Below are positions 16,069 to 22,541 of a DNA stretch of 29,392 bases, in pieces. The notes below the pieces were generated by a model. The model searched no databases and had not been told where the DNA came from. It was given only the letters and a program-made list of their open reading frames with translations. How positions within the stretch are numbered: position 1 is the first letter of the stretch; each line of letters begins with the position of its first letter. Position numbers and translations under genes: made by a program. Origin of the DNA: a virus; IMG/VR virus record IMGVR_UViG_3300017741_000032, positions 1 through 29,392 of that record. One strand, given 5' to 3'.

Positions 16069-16214
16069 TGGGAAAGACAAAAGAACTTATGGAACAAGAA
16101 TGGTTCTATGAATCACAAAGAGCAGAACTTCATTGGATGGAGCAAGAATACGAACAATCAAAACATAAATATGCAAGAAAGTATAACCACCTTAGACAAC
16201 AGAGTCTGGGATAA
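16068..16214 (+). CDS. Small charged protein, 48 residues
   Basis: TAATG-coupled to the gene before and overlapping the exonuclease start at 16171 by 44 bases in another frame. It is rich in Glu, Gln, Trp, Tyr and His (for example EQEWFYESQRAELHWMEQEY), suggesting one long helix. Nothing identifies a function. Confidence 0.45.
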   Translation: MGKTKELMEQEWFYESQRAELHWMEQEYEQSKHKYARKYNHLRQQSLG

Positions 16215-16950
16215 GAAAGAACTCCTTGATAAGATGATGGATGATGAATTCTATTATCATTATCTTGGAAGAAATGCTCTGTCGAGCAGTGCCATTAAAA
16301 AGCTTTTAGATTCTCCTAGAGCTTATGAGGATTCATTACTCTCAGGGTCTAAAACTAATCCTGCTTTTGAATTTGGATGGCTATTCCATACTGCTATACT
16401 TGAGCCTCATGTGTATGAGAAGCAGGTGTTTGTCGATGTAAAGAGTAGGAACACAAACGTATTTAGAGAGGCTTTAAGTGAGCATCCTAGACCATTCACT
16501 TGGAAGGAGAAGCATGATGTAGAAAGACTCGCAGAATCATTCTATAACAATCCTAAAGCTGTTGATATGATGCAACACACTAGAAAGGAAGTCCCTGCTA
16601 TTGGCAATCTATTTGGGATGCCATTTAGAGGCAAGGCAGATATCCTTGGAGATGGATATATTGTAGATTTAAAAACCACAGGAAACATAAGTAAATTTGA
16701 ATACTCTGCAAGGGAATATCTTTATAGATGTCAAGCCTTTATTTATTGTAAGTTATTCGATATAGATAGAGATGATTTTACTTTTATAGCTATAGATAAA
16801 TCTACTGGCACTATAGGATTCTATGGGGTTAGTGAGAGGTCTTTCAACGCAGGGAGATATGATGTGGAACAAGCTGTAGATATTTACAAGGAATACTTCA
16901 TAGAAAAGAATAAGGAAGTTTACGACTATGAATTAGAGGGGGATATATAA
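16171..16950 (+). CDS. RecB-type PD-(D/E)XK exonuclease (DUF3799-like)
   Basis: A 259-residue nuclease resembling the phage RecE/DUF3799 group. Key residues are visible: Glu140 in RKEVPA, Asp157 in GKADI, Asp166 and Lys168 in IVDLKTT, and the RecB-family QxxxY motif at Gln188-Tyr192 (YRCQAFIYC). It opens with a conserved part (LSSSAIKKLLDSPRAYE) typical of the family. The ATG at 16171 fits the family length; an upstream in-frame ATG at 16108 lies within the previous gene. It would chew double-stranded ends to give single strands for annealing, working with the ERF-like protein and SSB. It overlaps the SET gene by one base (TAATG). Confidence 0.75.
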   Translation: MQESITTLDNRVWDKKELLDKMMDDEFYYHYLGRNALSSSAIKKLLDSPRAYEDSLLSGSKTNPAFEFGWLFHTAILEPHVYEKQVFVDVKSRNTNVFREALSEHPRPFTWKEKHDVERLAESFYNNPKAVDMMQHTRKEVPAIGNLFGMPFRGKADILGDGYIVDLKTTGNISKFEYSAREYLYRCQAFIYCKLFDIDRDDFTFIAIDKSTGTIGFYGVSERSFNAGRYDVEQAVDIYKEYFIEKNKEVYDYELEGDI

Positions 16951-17228
16951 TGTATAGACCTTTGCCAGATTGTTTAGAAATAAAAGATAGTGAAATACAT
17001 GGGCAAGGTGTATTTGCTAAACAAGACATAATAGCAGGGCATAACCTAGGGATAACACACCTTGGACTGGTGGGTCAATACAGGACACCATTAGGAGGTT
17101 TTTTAAACCATAGTGATAACCCTAACTGCTTTATACATGATAATGAAGCACAGAGCTTCCTATACTCTGTTAGACCTATTAGTAGAGAAGAAGAATTAAC
17201 AGTATATTATAGAAAGTACGATGTATGA
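16950..17228 (+). CDS. Compact SET-domain protein, putative lysine methyltransferase
   Basis: A 92-residue protein that consists of little more than a SET domain. Visible motifs: EIHGQGVFAKQDIIAG (residues about 15-30), the usual SET opening; NHSDNPNC (Asn53-Cys60), corresponding to NHSCxPN that shapes the S-adenosylmethionine pocket; and EEELTVYYRKY (80-90), corresponding to GEELTxDY with the catalytic Tyr region. It lacks the SET-I insert and post-SET Cys of most eukaryotic enzymes, so it is smaller than usual (about 120-130). It is TAATG-coupled to the exonuclease. A target, host or phage, cannot be told; ribosomal or histone-like proteins are guesses. Confidence 0.8.
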   Translation: MYRPLPDCLEIKDSEIHGQGVFAKQDIIAGHNLGITHLGLVGQYRTPLGGFLNHSDNPNCFIHDNEAQSFLYSVRPISREEELTVYYRKYDV

Positions 17229-17295
17229 AACTATAACAATTTTTTACATAACAGCAATTGCGGTTTTATTGGTGGTTATGTTTTTAGACAAATAA
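17221..17295 (+). CDS. Single-helix membrane micropeptide, 24 residues
   Basis: An ATG at 17221, overlapping the SET stop by eight bases in another frame, opens a 24-codon frame that ends one base before the next start. The product is almost one membrane helix (ITIFYITAIAVLLVVMFL) with charged ends. It fills the gap precisely, which favours real translation, but the length makes it uncertain. Confidence 0.4.
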   Translation: MYETITIFYITAIAVLLVVMFLDK

Positions 17296-17296
17296 A

Positions 17297-17485
17297 ATGT
17301 ATTTAGACAAGAAAGAATGTTTTGACGATATCCTCCACTCTCTTAGATTGGGAATTCTTCATGAAGCGGATATAAGATACCTCTTAGACTTCTATAAGGA
17401 GACTGAGAATTATGAATGTTGTCAGGGTGTTGTAGATGCTTACGTTGAATTTAAAAGAGAAATAAGTGGAATTAAAACAAATTAG
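17297..17485 (+). CDS. Small acidic helical protein, 62 residues
   Basis: A 62-residue protein with three predicted helices, several Cys (KKECFDD, YECCQG) and mixed charge. It starts right after the micropeptide and overlaps the DnaA-like gene by 20 bases. Not recognised; no catalytic motif. Confidence 0.5.
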   Translation: MYLDKKECFDDILHSLRLGILHEADIRYLLDFYKETENYECCQGVVDAYVEFKREISGIKTN

Positions 17486-17894
17486 AGAATTAGTAGAATT
17501 AGAATTTAAAATAGATATATCTCAGGCAACAAGGATAAGGGAGGTTGTTTATGTTAGAAACTTATATTATAAGTTAGCAAGAGACTATACTTCGTTTGGG
17601 TATTCTGATATAGGTAAAGAGATAAATAAAAATCATGCAACGGTAATTCATGGGGTTAAAACTATGGAGGAGGTAGTGTTACTTTATGACTCTAAGTTTA
17701 TAAAGGCTTACTCTAAAATATCAAGAATACTTAACAAGCTGACAAATGACCCTAAGAAATATCTTGAGCCTGATAGTTACTACAGAGAGAAGTACAAAGA
17801 ATTGGTGTTTGAACATAGGAAGCTTATCCATATATTTAGAGATGTAGATAAGGAATTAAAGCGTGTTAAAGGACTGGAGGTTTGTTGTGAGTAG
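17466..17894 (+). CDS. DnaA domain IV-like DNA-binding protein
   Basis: A 142-residue protein starting at a GTG (17466). Its middle, ARDYTSFGYSDIGKEINKNH followed by ATVIHGVKTMEEV, matches the DnaA C-terminal domain signature (S-xx-EIG-x-F-xx-RDHTTVLHA-xx-KI) that reads DnaA boxes. The AAA+ ATPase of DnaA is absent, so this is a stand-alone DNA-binding unit with a helical C-terminal extension (EKYKELVFEHRKLIHIFRDV). It could bind the phage origin, compete with host DnaA or regulate transcription. It overlaps genes on one side and lies just before small terminase. Confidence 0.65.
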   Translation: MELKQIRELVELEFKIDISQATRIREVVYVRNLYYKLARDYTSFGYSDIGKEINKNHATVIHGVKTMEEVVLLYDSKFIKAYSKISRILNKLTNDPKKYLEPDSYYREKYKELVFEHRKLIHIFRDVDKELKRVKGLEVCCE

Positions 17895-17913
17895 TGAGGA
17901 TGGTAAAAGACCA

Positions 17914-18261
17914 ATGAAAAGAAAGGTTGATGGCAGACGTAATAACGGTGCTGTCAAAGGTGTCTCCAGAGGTCAAGGGAGACCTCGTAAGAATGCCGAT
18001 AAAGACATAGCAGGTATGACCCTCAATGCCATGAAGAAAGCTTTTGGTAGCGAGGAGAAGGCTTGGATAGAGGTTGCTAAACTAGCAAAGGATGGCTCAG
18101 TTCAACACATGAAGTGGCTCCTTGAATATCGTTATGGGAGACCGAAAGAACAACAGAACATAAACATAGACACTAAGGTTAATATACCAGTGATAGACTT
18201 TAGTCAACCCAAAACAATAGATATAACACCAGAAGAAGATGGCGAGAGCAAAACAGATTAG
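17914..18261 (+). CDS. Terminase small subunit-like protein
   Basis: A 115-residue protein with a basic N-terminus (MKRKVDGRRNNGAVKGVSRG) followed by QGRPRK, as in many small terminases, a helical centre (KAWIEVAKLAKDGSVQHMKWLLEYRYGRPKE) and a beta/acidic tail that could bind the large subunit. The position two genes before the large terminase supports this. The start at ATG 17914 is chosen because family members begin near the RRNNGA segment; a GTG at 17887 would add nine residues and overlap the previous gene by eight bases. It would recognise the packaging site. Confidence 0.65.
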   Translation: MKRKVDGRRNNGAVKGVSRGQGRPRKNADKDIAGMTLNAMKKAFGSEEKAWIEVAKLAKDGSVQHMKWLLEYRYGRPKEQQNINIDTKVNIPVIDFSQPKTIDITPEEDGESKTD

Positions 18262-18376
18262 AGACCCAAAGAATTTCCCACAGGACTTTTGGAATTACTT
18301 AGTGAATCCAATATTGGGATACTATGTGAAACCTGCATCGAAGGTTTGGGGTAAACGTAATAAGAAGGATGAATAA
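18239..18376 (+). CDS. Small protein between the terminase genes, 45 residues
   Basis: An ATG at 18239 inside the end of the small terminase gene opens a 45-codon frame that ends eight bases into the large terminase gene. The product, with RDPKNFPQDFWNYLVNPILG and a basic end (SKVWGKRNKKDE), has no membrane segment. The tight overlaps with both terminase genes suggest real coupling. The role is unknown; an accessory packaging factor is possible. Confidence 0.5.
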   Translation: MARAKQIRDPKNFPQDFWNYLVNPILGYYVKPASKVWGKRNKKDE

Positions 18377-19580
18377 AGTAAATCTAAATCCTAAATACCA
18401 ATCTCTGTTCGATTCGGATAGTAGATACAGTGTGATTACTGGAGGTAGGGGTTCAGGTAAATCTTTCGCAGTAACAGTGTTCTTAGTGTTGCTCACTTAC
18501 GAAAAGAACAATAAAATATTGTTTACTCGTTATACTATGAGTTCAGCGAGTATGAGTATTATCCCTGAATTCATTGAGAAGCTAGAATTGATGGGAGTCA
18601 TCGAACACTTCACTGTTACCAAATATGAGATTATAAACAATCTAACAGGCAGTTCTATATATTTCTCAGGAATTAGAACCGCAAGTGGAGACCAGACTGC
18701 CAAACTTAAATCTATCAGTGGGGTCAATACTTTTGTATTGGATGAAGCGGAGGAGCTTACTGATGAAGAAAGCTTTGATAAAATAGATTACTCTATTCGT
18801 GCTAAAGGTGTAAGGAATCGTTGTTTGTTAATTCTAAACCCCACCACAAAAGAACACTGGATATATCAGAGGTTCTACCAGAATAGAGATATACCAGATG
18901 GATTCAACGGAGAAAGGAATAACGTAAACTATATCCATACCACCTACCAAGATAACATTGAGAATTTAAGTGGGTCGTTCGTAAATCAATTAGAGGAGAT
19001 GAGGGTGCGCAGACCTGATAAATTCAGGCATCAGATAATGGGAGGTTGGCTACAGAAAGCAGAGGGTGTAATCTTCACTGACTGGCAGATTGGACAATTC
19101 AATGAGGGTGTAGATTTAAAGGCATGGGGCTTGGATTGGGGATTTTCTAGAGATGCCTCAGCTCTTGTAAAAGTTGCCATTGACAAAGATAGAAAAATAA
19201 TCTGGGCAAAAGAATATCTATATAAAAAAGGATTGGTTACCTCTAACCTGTATGATGAATGCGTAAGACACGCAGGAAAAGAACTAATTATCTGCGACAA
19301 CTCTGAGCCTAGGCTTATTGCTGAATTGTCCACCAGAGGATTAAATCTAAGCCCTACAATAAAAAAGAAAGGTAGTATCTTGTCTGGTATTGCACTCATG
19401 CAAGACTATACTATAAATATAGAAGGGGAGAACCTAATCAAAGAGTTCAATAACTATGCTTGGGCTGTAAATGGCATAAAACCTATTGATTCCTACAATC
19501 ACCTTATCGACTCATTACGTTATTGTGTGCAGTATATGTTGACTCGTTCAGTGCCGAAAGGAATGTATATTGTAAAATAA
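18369..19580 (+). CDS. terL: Terminase large subunit (ATPase-nuclease motor)
   Basis: A 403-residue DNA packaging motor. The ATPase part has Walker A TGGRGSGKS (residues 24-32) and Walker B FVLDEAEEL (Asp125-Glu126), with LILNPT as motif C-like after it. The RNase H-fold nuclease part shows GLDWGFSRDASAL (Asp256), IICDNSEPR (Asp310) and HLIDSLRYC (Asp381) as metal ligands. Length and motifs fit the Terminase_3/PBSX-like group. It is followed by an intergenic region with promoter and terminator. It lies about 14 kb from the portal gene and on the far side of the replication genes, unlike the common terminase-portal order. Confidence 0.92.
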   Translation: MNKVNLNPKYQSLFDSDSRYSVITGGRGSGKSFAVTVFLVLLTYEKNNKILFTRYTMSSASMSIIPEFIEKLELMGVIEHFTVTKYEIINNLTGSSIYFSGIRTASGDQTAKLKSISGVNTFVLDEAEELTDEESFDKIDYSIRAKGVRNRCLLILNPTTKEHWIYQRFYQNRDIPDGFNGERNNVNYIHTTYQDNIENLSGSFVNQLEEMRVRRPDKFRHQIMGGWLQKAEGVIFTDWQIGQFNEGVDLKAWGLDWGFSRDASALVKVAIDKDRKIIWAKEYLYKKGLVTSNLYDECVRHAGKELIICDNSEPRLIAELSTRGLNLSPTIKKKGSILSGIALMQDYTINIEGENLIKEFNNYAWAVNGIKPIDSYNHLIDSLRYCVQYMLTRSVPKGMYIVK

Positions 19581-19582
19581 AT

Positions 19583-19613
19583 TTGGTGGAGTCAAAAATA
19601 ATTTATAGATTTG
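19583..19613 (+). promoter_or_regulatory. Bacteroidota-type promoter after terL
   Basis: TTG (19583-19585), 20 bases, TAGATTTG (19606-19613): same boxes and spacing as at 10593 and 15848. The expected start near 19619 lies only about 70 bases before the terminator at 19687, with no gene in between. Confidence 0.7.
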
Positions 19614-19686
19614 AATATATTTAGTTGATAATAAAATTTAATACTTAGTTTTTCATTTGTTTTTTTAGTTAATTATGTTTGTTTAG

Positions 19687-19718
19687 AGAGCCACCTGTAA
19701 AAGGGTGGTTCTTTTTTT
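19687..19718 (+). terminator. Terminator after terL
   Basis: AGAGCCACC (19687-19695) pairs with GGTGGTTCT (19704-19712) with one G-T pair, eight-base loop, then seven T (19712-19718). It is a strong rho-independent signal. Confidence 0.85.
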
Positions 19719-19739
19719 GTTAAAGTTTTGTTAAAACAT

Positions 19740-19769
19740 TTGGCAGTTGGAAAATAATTACTATCTTGC
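19740..19769 (+). promoter_or_regulatory. Probable promoter for the accessory gene block
   Basis: TTG (19740-19742, in TTTGGCAGTTGG), 19 bases, TATCTTGC (19762-19769), close to TAnnTTTG. It lies directly behind a GTTAAAG-type element (19718-19736). Transcription would start near 19775, ahead of the ATG at 19799. Confidence 0.6.
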
Positions 19770-19798
19770 ACTCGGATTAACATTAAAACTATATTATT

Positions 19799-20092
19799 AT
19801 GAGTATTACATTAAAAGAAATTCTAGACAAAGTATCGAATGGCAAAGTATTCTCTGCCAAATTCGTTAAGAAAGATGGCTCTATTAGAACCATGAACTGT
19901 AGAACAGGTGTTGTAAAACACGTCAAAGGTAAGGGTAGAAACTTCGACCCAATCACAGCTAATCTTATCCCAGTATGTGATATGAATTTACTTGCTAAAG
20001 GAATGGAGGAAGATTCCTACAGGTTCATCAATTACAGTAAACTTATCTGGATTCAGATAGAAGGTAAAACGTTTAACTTTAAAAACAAATAA
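19799..20092 (+). CDS. Conserved small protein, SH3-like
   Basis: A 97-residue beta-rich protein. The core AKFVKKDGSIRTMNCRTGV followed by VKHVKGKGRNFDPITANLIPV and a YRFINYSKLIWIQIEGK end matches a family I recall in many marine and enteric phages, with a small barrel likely. Its position as first gene behind its own promoter suggests early or high expression. Function unknown; binding to nucleic acid or host protein is possible given the basic KHVKGKGR loop. Confidence 0.6.
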   Translation: MSITLKEILDKVSNGKVFSAKFVKKDGSIRTMNCRTGVVKHVKGKGRNFDPITANLIPVCDMNLLAKGMEEDSYRFINYSKLIWIQIEGKTFNFKNK

Positions 20093-20094
20093 TC

Positions 20095-20337
20095 ATGACT
20101 AAGAAATTTGAACAAGTAATAGACTTCTACAATACGACCACACCAGAACAATGGTGTTACTTTCTGAATCTGATTTCAGATAGGATTTCAATACCCACTC
20201 CCAAGAATGATAAAGATGGGAATAGCTATATAGATTGTGTTGGTATATCTCAAGAGGCTCCTGTATGTCCCAATGGAGCTACAATACAAATCAATACTGA
20301 AGACTTTGAGAATCACACTAACTTACTTGAATCATGA
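20095..20337 (+). CDS. Hypothetical protein, 80 residues
   Basis: An 80-residue soluble protein starting MTKKFEQVIDFYNTTTPEQW two bases after the previous stop. It has two Cys near the middle and an acidic C-terminus. It is ATGA-coupled to the next gene. It is not recognised. Confidence 0.55.
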   Translation: MTKKFEQVIDFYNTTTPEQWCYFLNLISDRISIPTPKNDKDGNSYIDCVGISQEAPVCPNGATIQINTEDFENHTNLLES

Positions 20338-20516
20338 AAACACCAACAATGAAAATAACACAGCGAAGCCCAGAGGCTTGTTATGTTACAATAGAAAACC
20401 AATTTGGTAAATACACATTCTACATTGATAACTCTACTGGAGAACAAATTATGAAATGTTGGAGTGAGGAAGAACAAGACCCAGTAAAAGTAATGCATGA
20501 TATCTGGAACGCATGA
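20334..20516 (+). CDS. Hypothetical protein, 60 residues
   Basis: A 60-residue protein starting in an ATGA overlap (20334-20337) and ending in another at 20513-20516. A beta-hairpin-like part (YVTIENQFGKYTFYIDN) is followed by a helix (GEQIMKCWSEEEQDPVKVMH). Not recognised. Confidence 0.55.
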   Translation: MKTPTMKITQRSPEACYVTIENQFGKYTFYIDNSTGEQIMKCWSEEEQDPVKVMHDIWNA

Positions 20517-20719
20517 TAGACCCAACAAACGACCCAGAAGGAGATATCTTTGAAGAAATAGTAGGAGATACCTTAGATTCTATAGAGAACAATCTATCGT
20601 TTATTATAGATGAATATCTTAATACCTCCGCAGTAAAGGGAGAATGGCATGAATGGTTTTATGACAATAGAAATGAAATCAAGGAAGCTATACTGGATAA
20701 GATTAAAATAGATTTATAA
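20513..20719 (+). CDS. Acidic hypothetical protein, 68 residues
   Basis: A 68-residue strongly acidic helical protein (many Asp and Glu, for example DPEGDIFEEIVGDTLDSIEN). It is coupled by ATGA to the gene before and by TAATG (20717-20721) to the next. Acidity is common in phage proteins that mimic DNA or inhibit host nucleases, but there is no direct sign of that here. Confidence 0.55.
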   Translation: MIDPTNDPEGDIFEEIVGDTLDSIENNLSFIIDEYLNTSAVKGEWHEWFYDNRNEIKEAILDKIKIDL

Positions 20720-20829
20720 TGGAACATTTAGTATCAGAATGCTGTGGTGCAACTCCATGGCTCGGAGAAACAGAAAGCGAAAGATGTGGAGACTGCAAAG
20801 AATGGACAGAATTTATACCAGAAGAATGA
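20719..20829 (+). CDS. Zinc-ribbon-like small protein, 36 residues
   Basis: A 36-residue protein starting in TAATG, with ECCGA and RCGDCKEW: two Cys pairs typical of a minimal zinc ribbon. I recall almost the same peptide in other phages. It ends in an ATGA overlap (20826-20829). It may bind nucleic acid or a protein partner. Confidence 0.6.
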   Translation: MEHLVSECCGATPWLGETESERCGDCKEWTEFIPEE

Positions 20830-21368
20830 GAGGTATAGATAAGTTGTGTAGATTTAACGAGCTTAGTAGGGGGTCTCAGATTGAGGCTCTCTACAATGAG
20901 CGTAATGCCACAATGAAAGCAGGTTATTATTATGCTGATGAATCTATCAACAGTTTATTTGAATTTGCCGAAATCGTAGGGAGCAAAGTAACCGACTTCA
21001 ATATCAATTTCTACGACGAAACAAAAGAAAGTTACTGTAAGTTCAGAACTGTTTGGAAGTATAAAAATATAGATTGGTATGAGATAATAGAAAACCTATC
21101 TAAGACCGATGGGCTGTTCACCGGATACTTTGCAGATGTCCACCTATTTAGATGCCTCAGAGAGTGCGTTTATGAGGACAAGGAGCTTAACCCTAACACA
21201 ATCCTTAAAGAGTGCTTTGGGGCTTGGCTGAGTGCCTGTAGGGAGGAAGCAAATGTGTATCTTAGTGAAGATTATCTACAAAATAAGTTTTTATCTGGAG
21301 ACTTCTTGTTTCTAGAGGATGGGACTTACTTTTCAAGAGGGGATAATCCCCTAAGTTATTTAGTTTAA
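20826..21368 (+). CDS. Conserved phage protein of unknown function, 180 residues
   Basis: The ATG at 20826, overlapping the zinc-ribbon stop, is preferred over the in-frame ATG at 20739 because the extra part lies inside that gene. The product opens with LCRFNELSRGSQIEALYNER, similar to a widespread phage family with an F-EL-x-x-x-Q-x-x-A start, then mixed alpha/beta with several Cys. Many relatives are annotated as hypothetical or antitoxin-like, but I see nothing here to support an activity. It ends shortly before the ParB-fold gene. Confidence 0.55.
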   Translation: MRGIDKLCRFNELSRGSQIEALYNERNATMKAGYYYADESINSLFEFAEIVGSKVTDFNINFYDETKESYCKFRTVWKYKNIDWYEIIENLSKTDGLFTGYFADVHLFRCLRECVYEDKELNPNTILKECFGAWLSACREEANVYLSEDYLQNKFLSGDFLFLEDGTYFSRGDNPLSYLV

Positions 21369-21385
21369 TTTAAAACAATAAGAAA

Positions 21386-22156
21386 ATGGAATCATTATTA
21401 AAACAACAACAAGAGAAACTTGCCAACATGGTGCAGTTTAAAACCCAGAACAAAAAGAAATTTGAGATGGGAGTAACAGACAACCATGATTCTTTTAAGT
21501 TCTTTAAGTACAACAGAGCTATTAATAAAGCTAATTTAAAGAATGTCAAGAAATCTCTCCAGAAGAGAGGTCAGATAATGCCAGTGCTGATAACCAAAGA
21601 CTTTAAAGTTATAGATGGTCAGCATAGGGTAGTAGCTCTACAGGAGCTTGGATTGCCAATTCATTACACTATATGCTTTGATTACATAACCAATGATGTG
21701 GAGGAGGTTAATAACGTAGGGAAGAACTGGGACATCAGAGCAAGGGTAAATAACTTAGCCGAGCATGGAGATGTAAATTATATTGAACTTTTAAATATGT
21801 ATAAAGAATGGGGTCATACATTTTCGGAAGGCACTATCAATGATGCTTTTTTTAAAACAGGTGTAAATTCATCTAAACCAATAAGAGAAAAATCATATAC
21901 TATACATAAAAATCTTGGAACTGAAGTTTTAGAAAATGCTATAATCATGAATGATATTGTGCCTAAAGCAACTCAAAATAAATTTGTGAGAGCGTTAAAA
22001 ACTGTTATGATAAGTAATACTAATTTCGATATAGATACTCTTAGATATAAAGCCGAGAACAGGAGATTAAATGTATATAACAATGAGGGTGAAATCAAAG
22101 ATGAAATCATTGAAGTTTATAATTACCGCACCAGAGAAGCTAAGAGAATAAAATAA
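21386..22156 (+). CDS. ParB/Srx-fold (ParB N-terminal domain-like) protein
   Basis: A 256-residue protein. Residues about 40-98 (LKNVKKSLQKRGQIMPVLIT then VIDGQHRVVALQELGLPI) form a ParB N-terminal/sulfiredoxin-like domain with the nucleotide-binding DGQHR box at 77-81. The remainder is helical and not recognisable as the ParB DNA-binding HTH, so it is not a normal partition protein. Phage proteins of this type act as CTP-dependent DNA binders, nucleases or transcription regulators. Spaced repeats start at its stop codon, suggesting it may bind there. It closes a run of co-oriented small genes. Confidence 0.7.
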   Translation: MESLLKQQQEKLANMVQFKTQNKKKFEMGVTDNHDSFKFFKYNRAINKANLKNVKKSLQKRGQIMPVLITKDFKVIDGQHRVVALQELGLPIHYTICFDYITNDVEEVNNVGKNWDIRARVNNLAEHGDVNYIELLNMYKEWGHTFSEGTINDAFFKTGVNSSKPIREKSYTIHKNLGTEVLENAIIMNDIVPKATQNKFVRALKTVMISNTNFDIDTLRYKAENRRLNVYNNEGEIKDEIIEVYNYRTREAKRIK

Positions 22157-22221
22157 ATTCAATAGGTGTAAATTCAATACCCTCAAATGTGAATTCAATA
22201 CCCCCCAATGTGAATTCAATA
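22156..22221 (+). repeat. Four AATTCAATA repeats, iteron-like
   Basis: AATTCAATA occurs at 22156, 22171, 22192 and 22213. The last two copies sit in 21-bp units of the form TGTGAATTCAATACCCCC; the third repeat interval matches two DNA helix turns. The stretch follows the ParB-fold gene and runs into a terminator. It may be a binding site for a DNA-binding protein. Confidence 0.7.
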
Positions 22222-22245
22222 CCCCCTTTTTTGGGGGTTTTTTTA
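22221..22245 (+). terminator. Terminator after the repeat cluster
   Basis: ACCCCC (22221-22226) pairs with GGGGGT (22233-22238) around TTTTTT and is followed by T residues to 22244. The 5' arm is also part of the last repeat unit. Confidence 0.8.
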
Positions 22246-22290
22246 TTGCCTATTTTACATAATTTTTAATATGTTAAAGTTTTGTTAAAA

Positions 22291-22320
22291 TTGCCAGAAT
22301 AGTTTTTTGGTTTACCTTTT
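22291..22320 (+). promoter_or_regulatory. Probable promoter for the 22374-23669 block
   Basis: TTG (22291-22293), 19 bases, TACCTTTT (22313-22320), close to TAnnTTTG; a second candidate -7 box TACTTTTA lies at 22325. Behind it is the same 19-base element as before the 19740 promoter (22272-22290). The leader to the ATG at 22374 is about 45 bases. Confidence 0.5.
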
Positions 22321-22373
22321 TTTCTACTTTTACGGGTGAAACATTAATTGAGTATTAACTAAAATTTAAAACG

Positions 22374-22529
22374 ATGCGAAAAAATTATTATGTATTTTAC
22401 AACAGTGAAACTCAAAAGTTTGAGGTTATAGACTGCACCCACCACCAAAACCAACCAGTGGTTAAATCTTTTAGCTATGAATCCTCAGCCTATAAATTCA
22501 TGAGTAAATTAAAATCAACTATTAACTAA
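22374..22529 (+). CDS. Hypothetical protein, 51 residues
   Basis: An ATG at 22374 after the promoter region opens a 51-codon frame. The product is rich in aromatic residues at the start (RKNYYVFYNSETQKFEVIDC) and has two His; the C-terminal half is Ser/Lys-rich. Not recognised. It is the first gene of a block of six small genes. Confidence 0.5.
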   Translation: MRKNYYVFYNSETQKFEVIDCTHHQNQPVVKSFSYESSAYKFMSKLKSTIN

Positions 22530-22541
22530 AATTATAAAACA

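Noticed and set aside
17823-17831. TTATCCATA inside the DnaA-like gene as a DnaA box
   Set aside because: One mismatch to the consensus, single copy and inside a coding region; expected by chance in AT-rich DNA.
22156-22221. Short direct repeats that could be read as a CRISPR array
   Set aside because: The repeat core is only nine bases, the intervals are 15-21 bases and the intervening sequence is itself repeated; there are no unique spacers and no cas genes.
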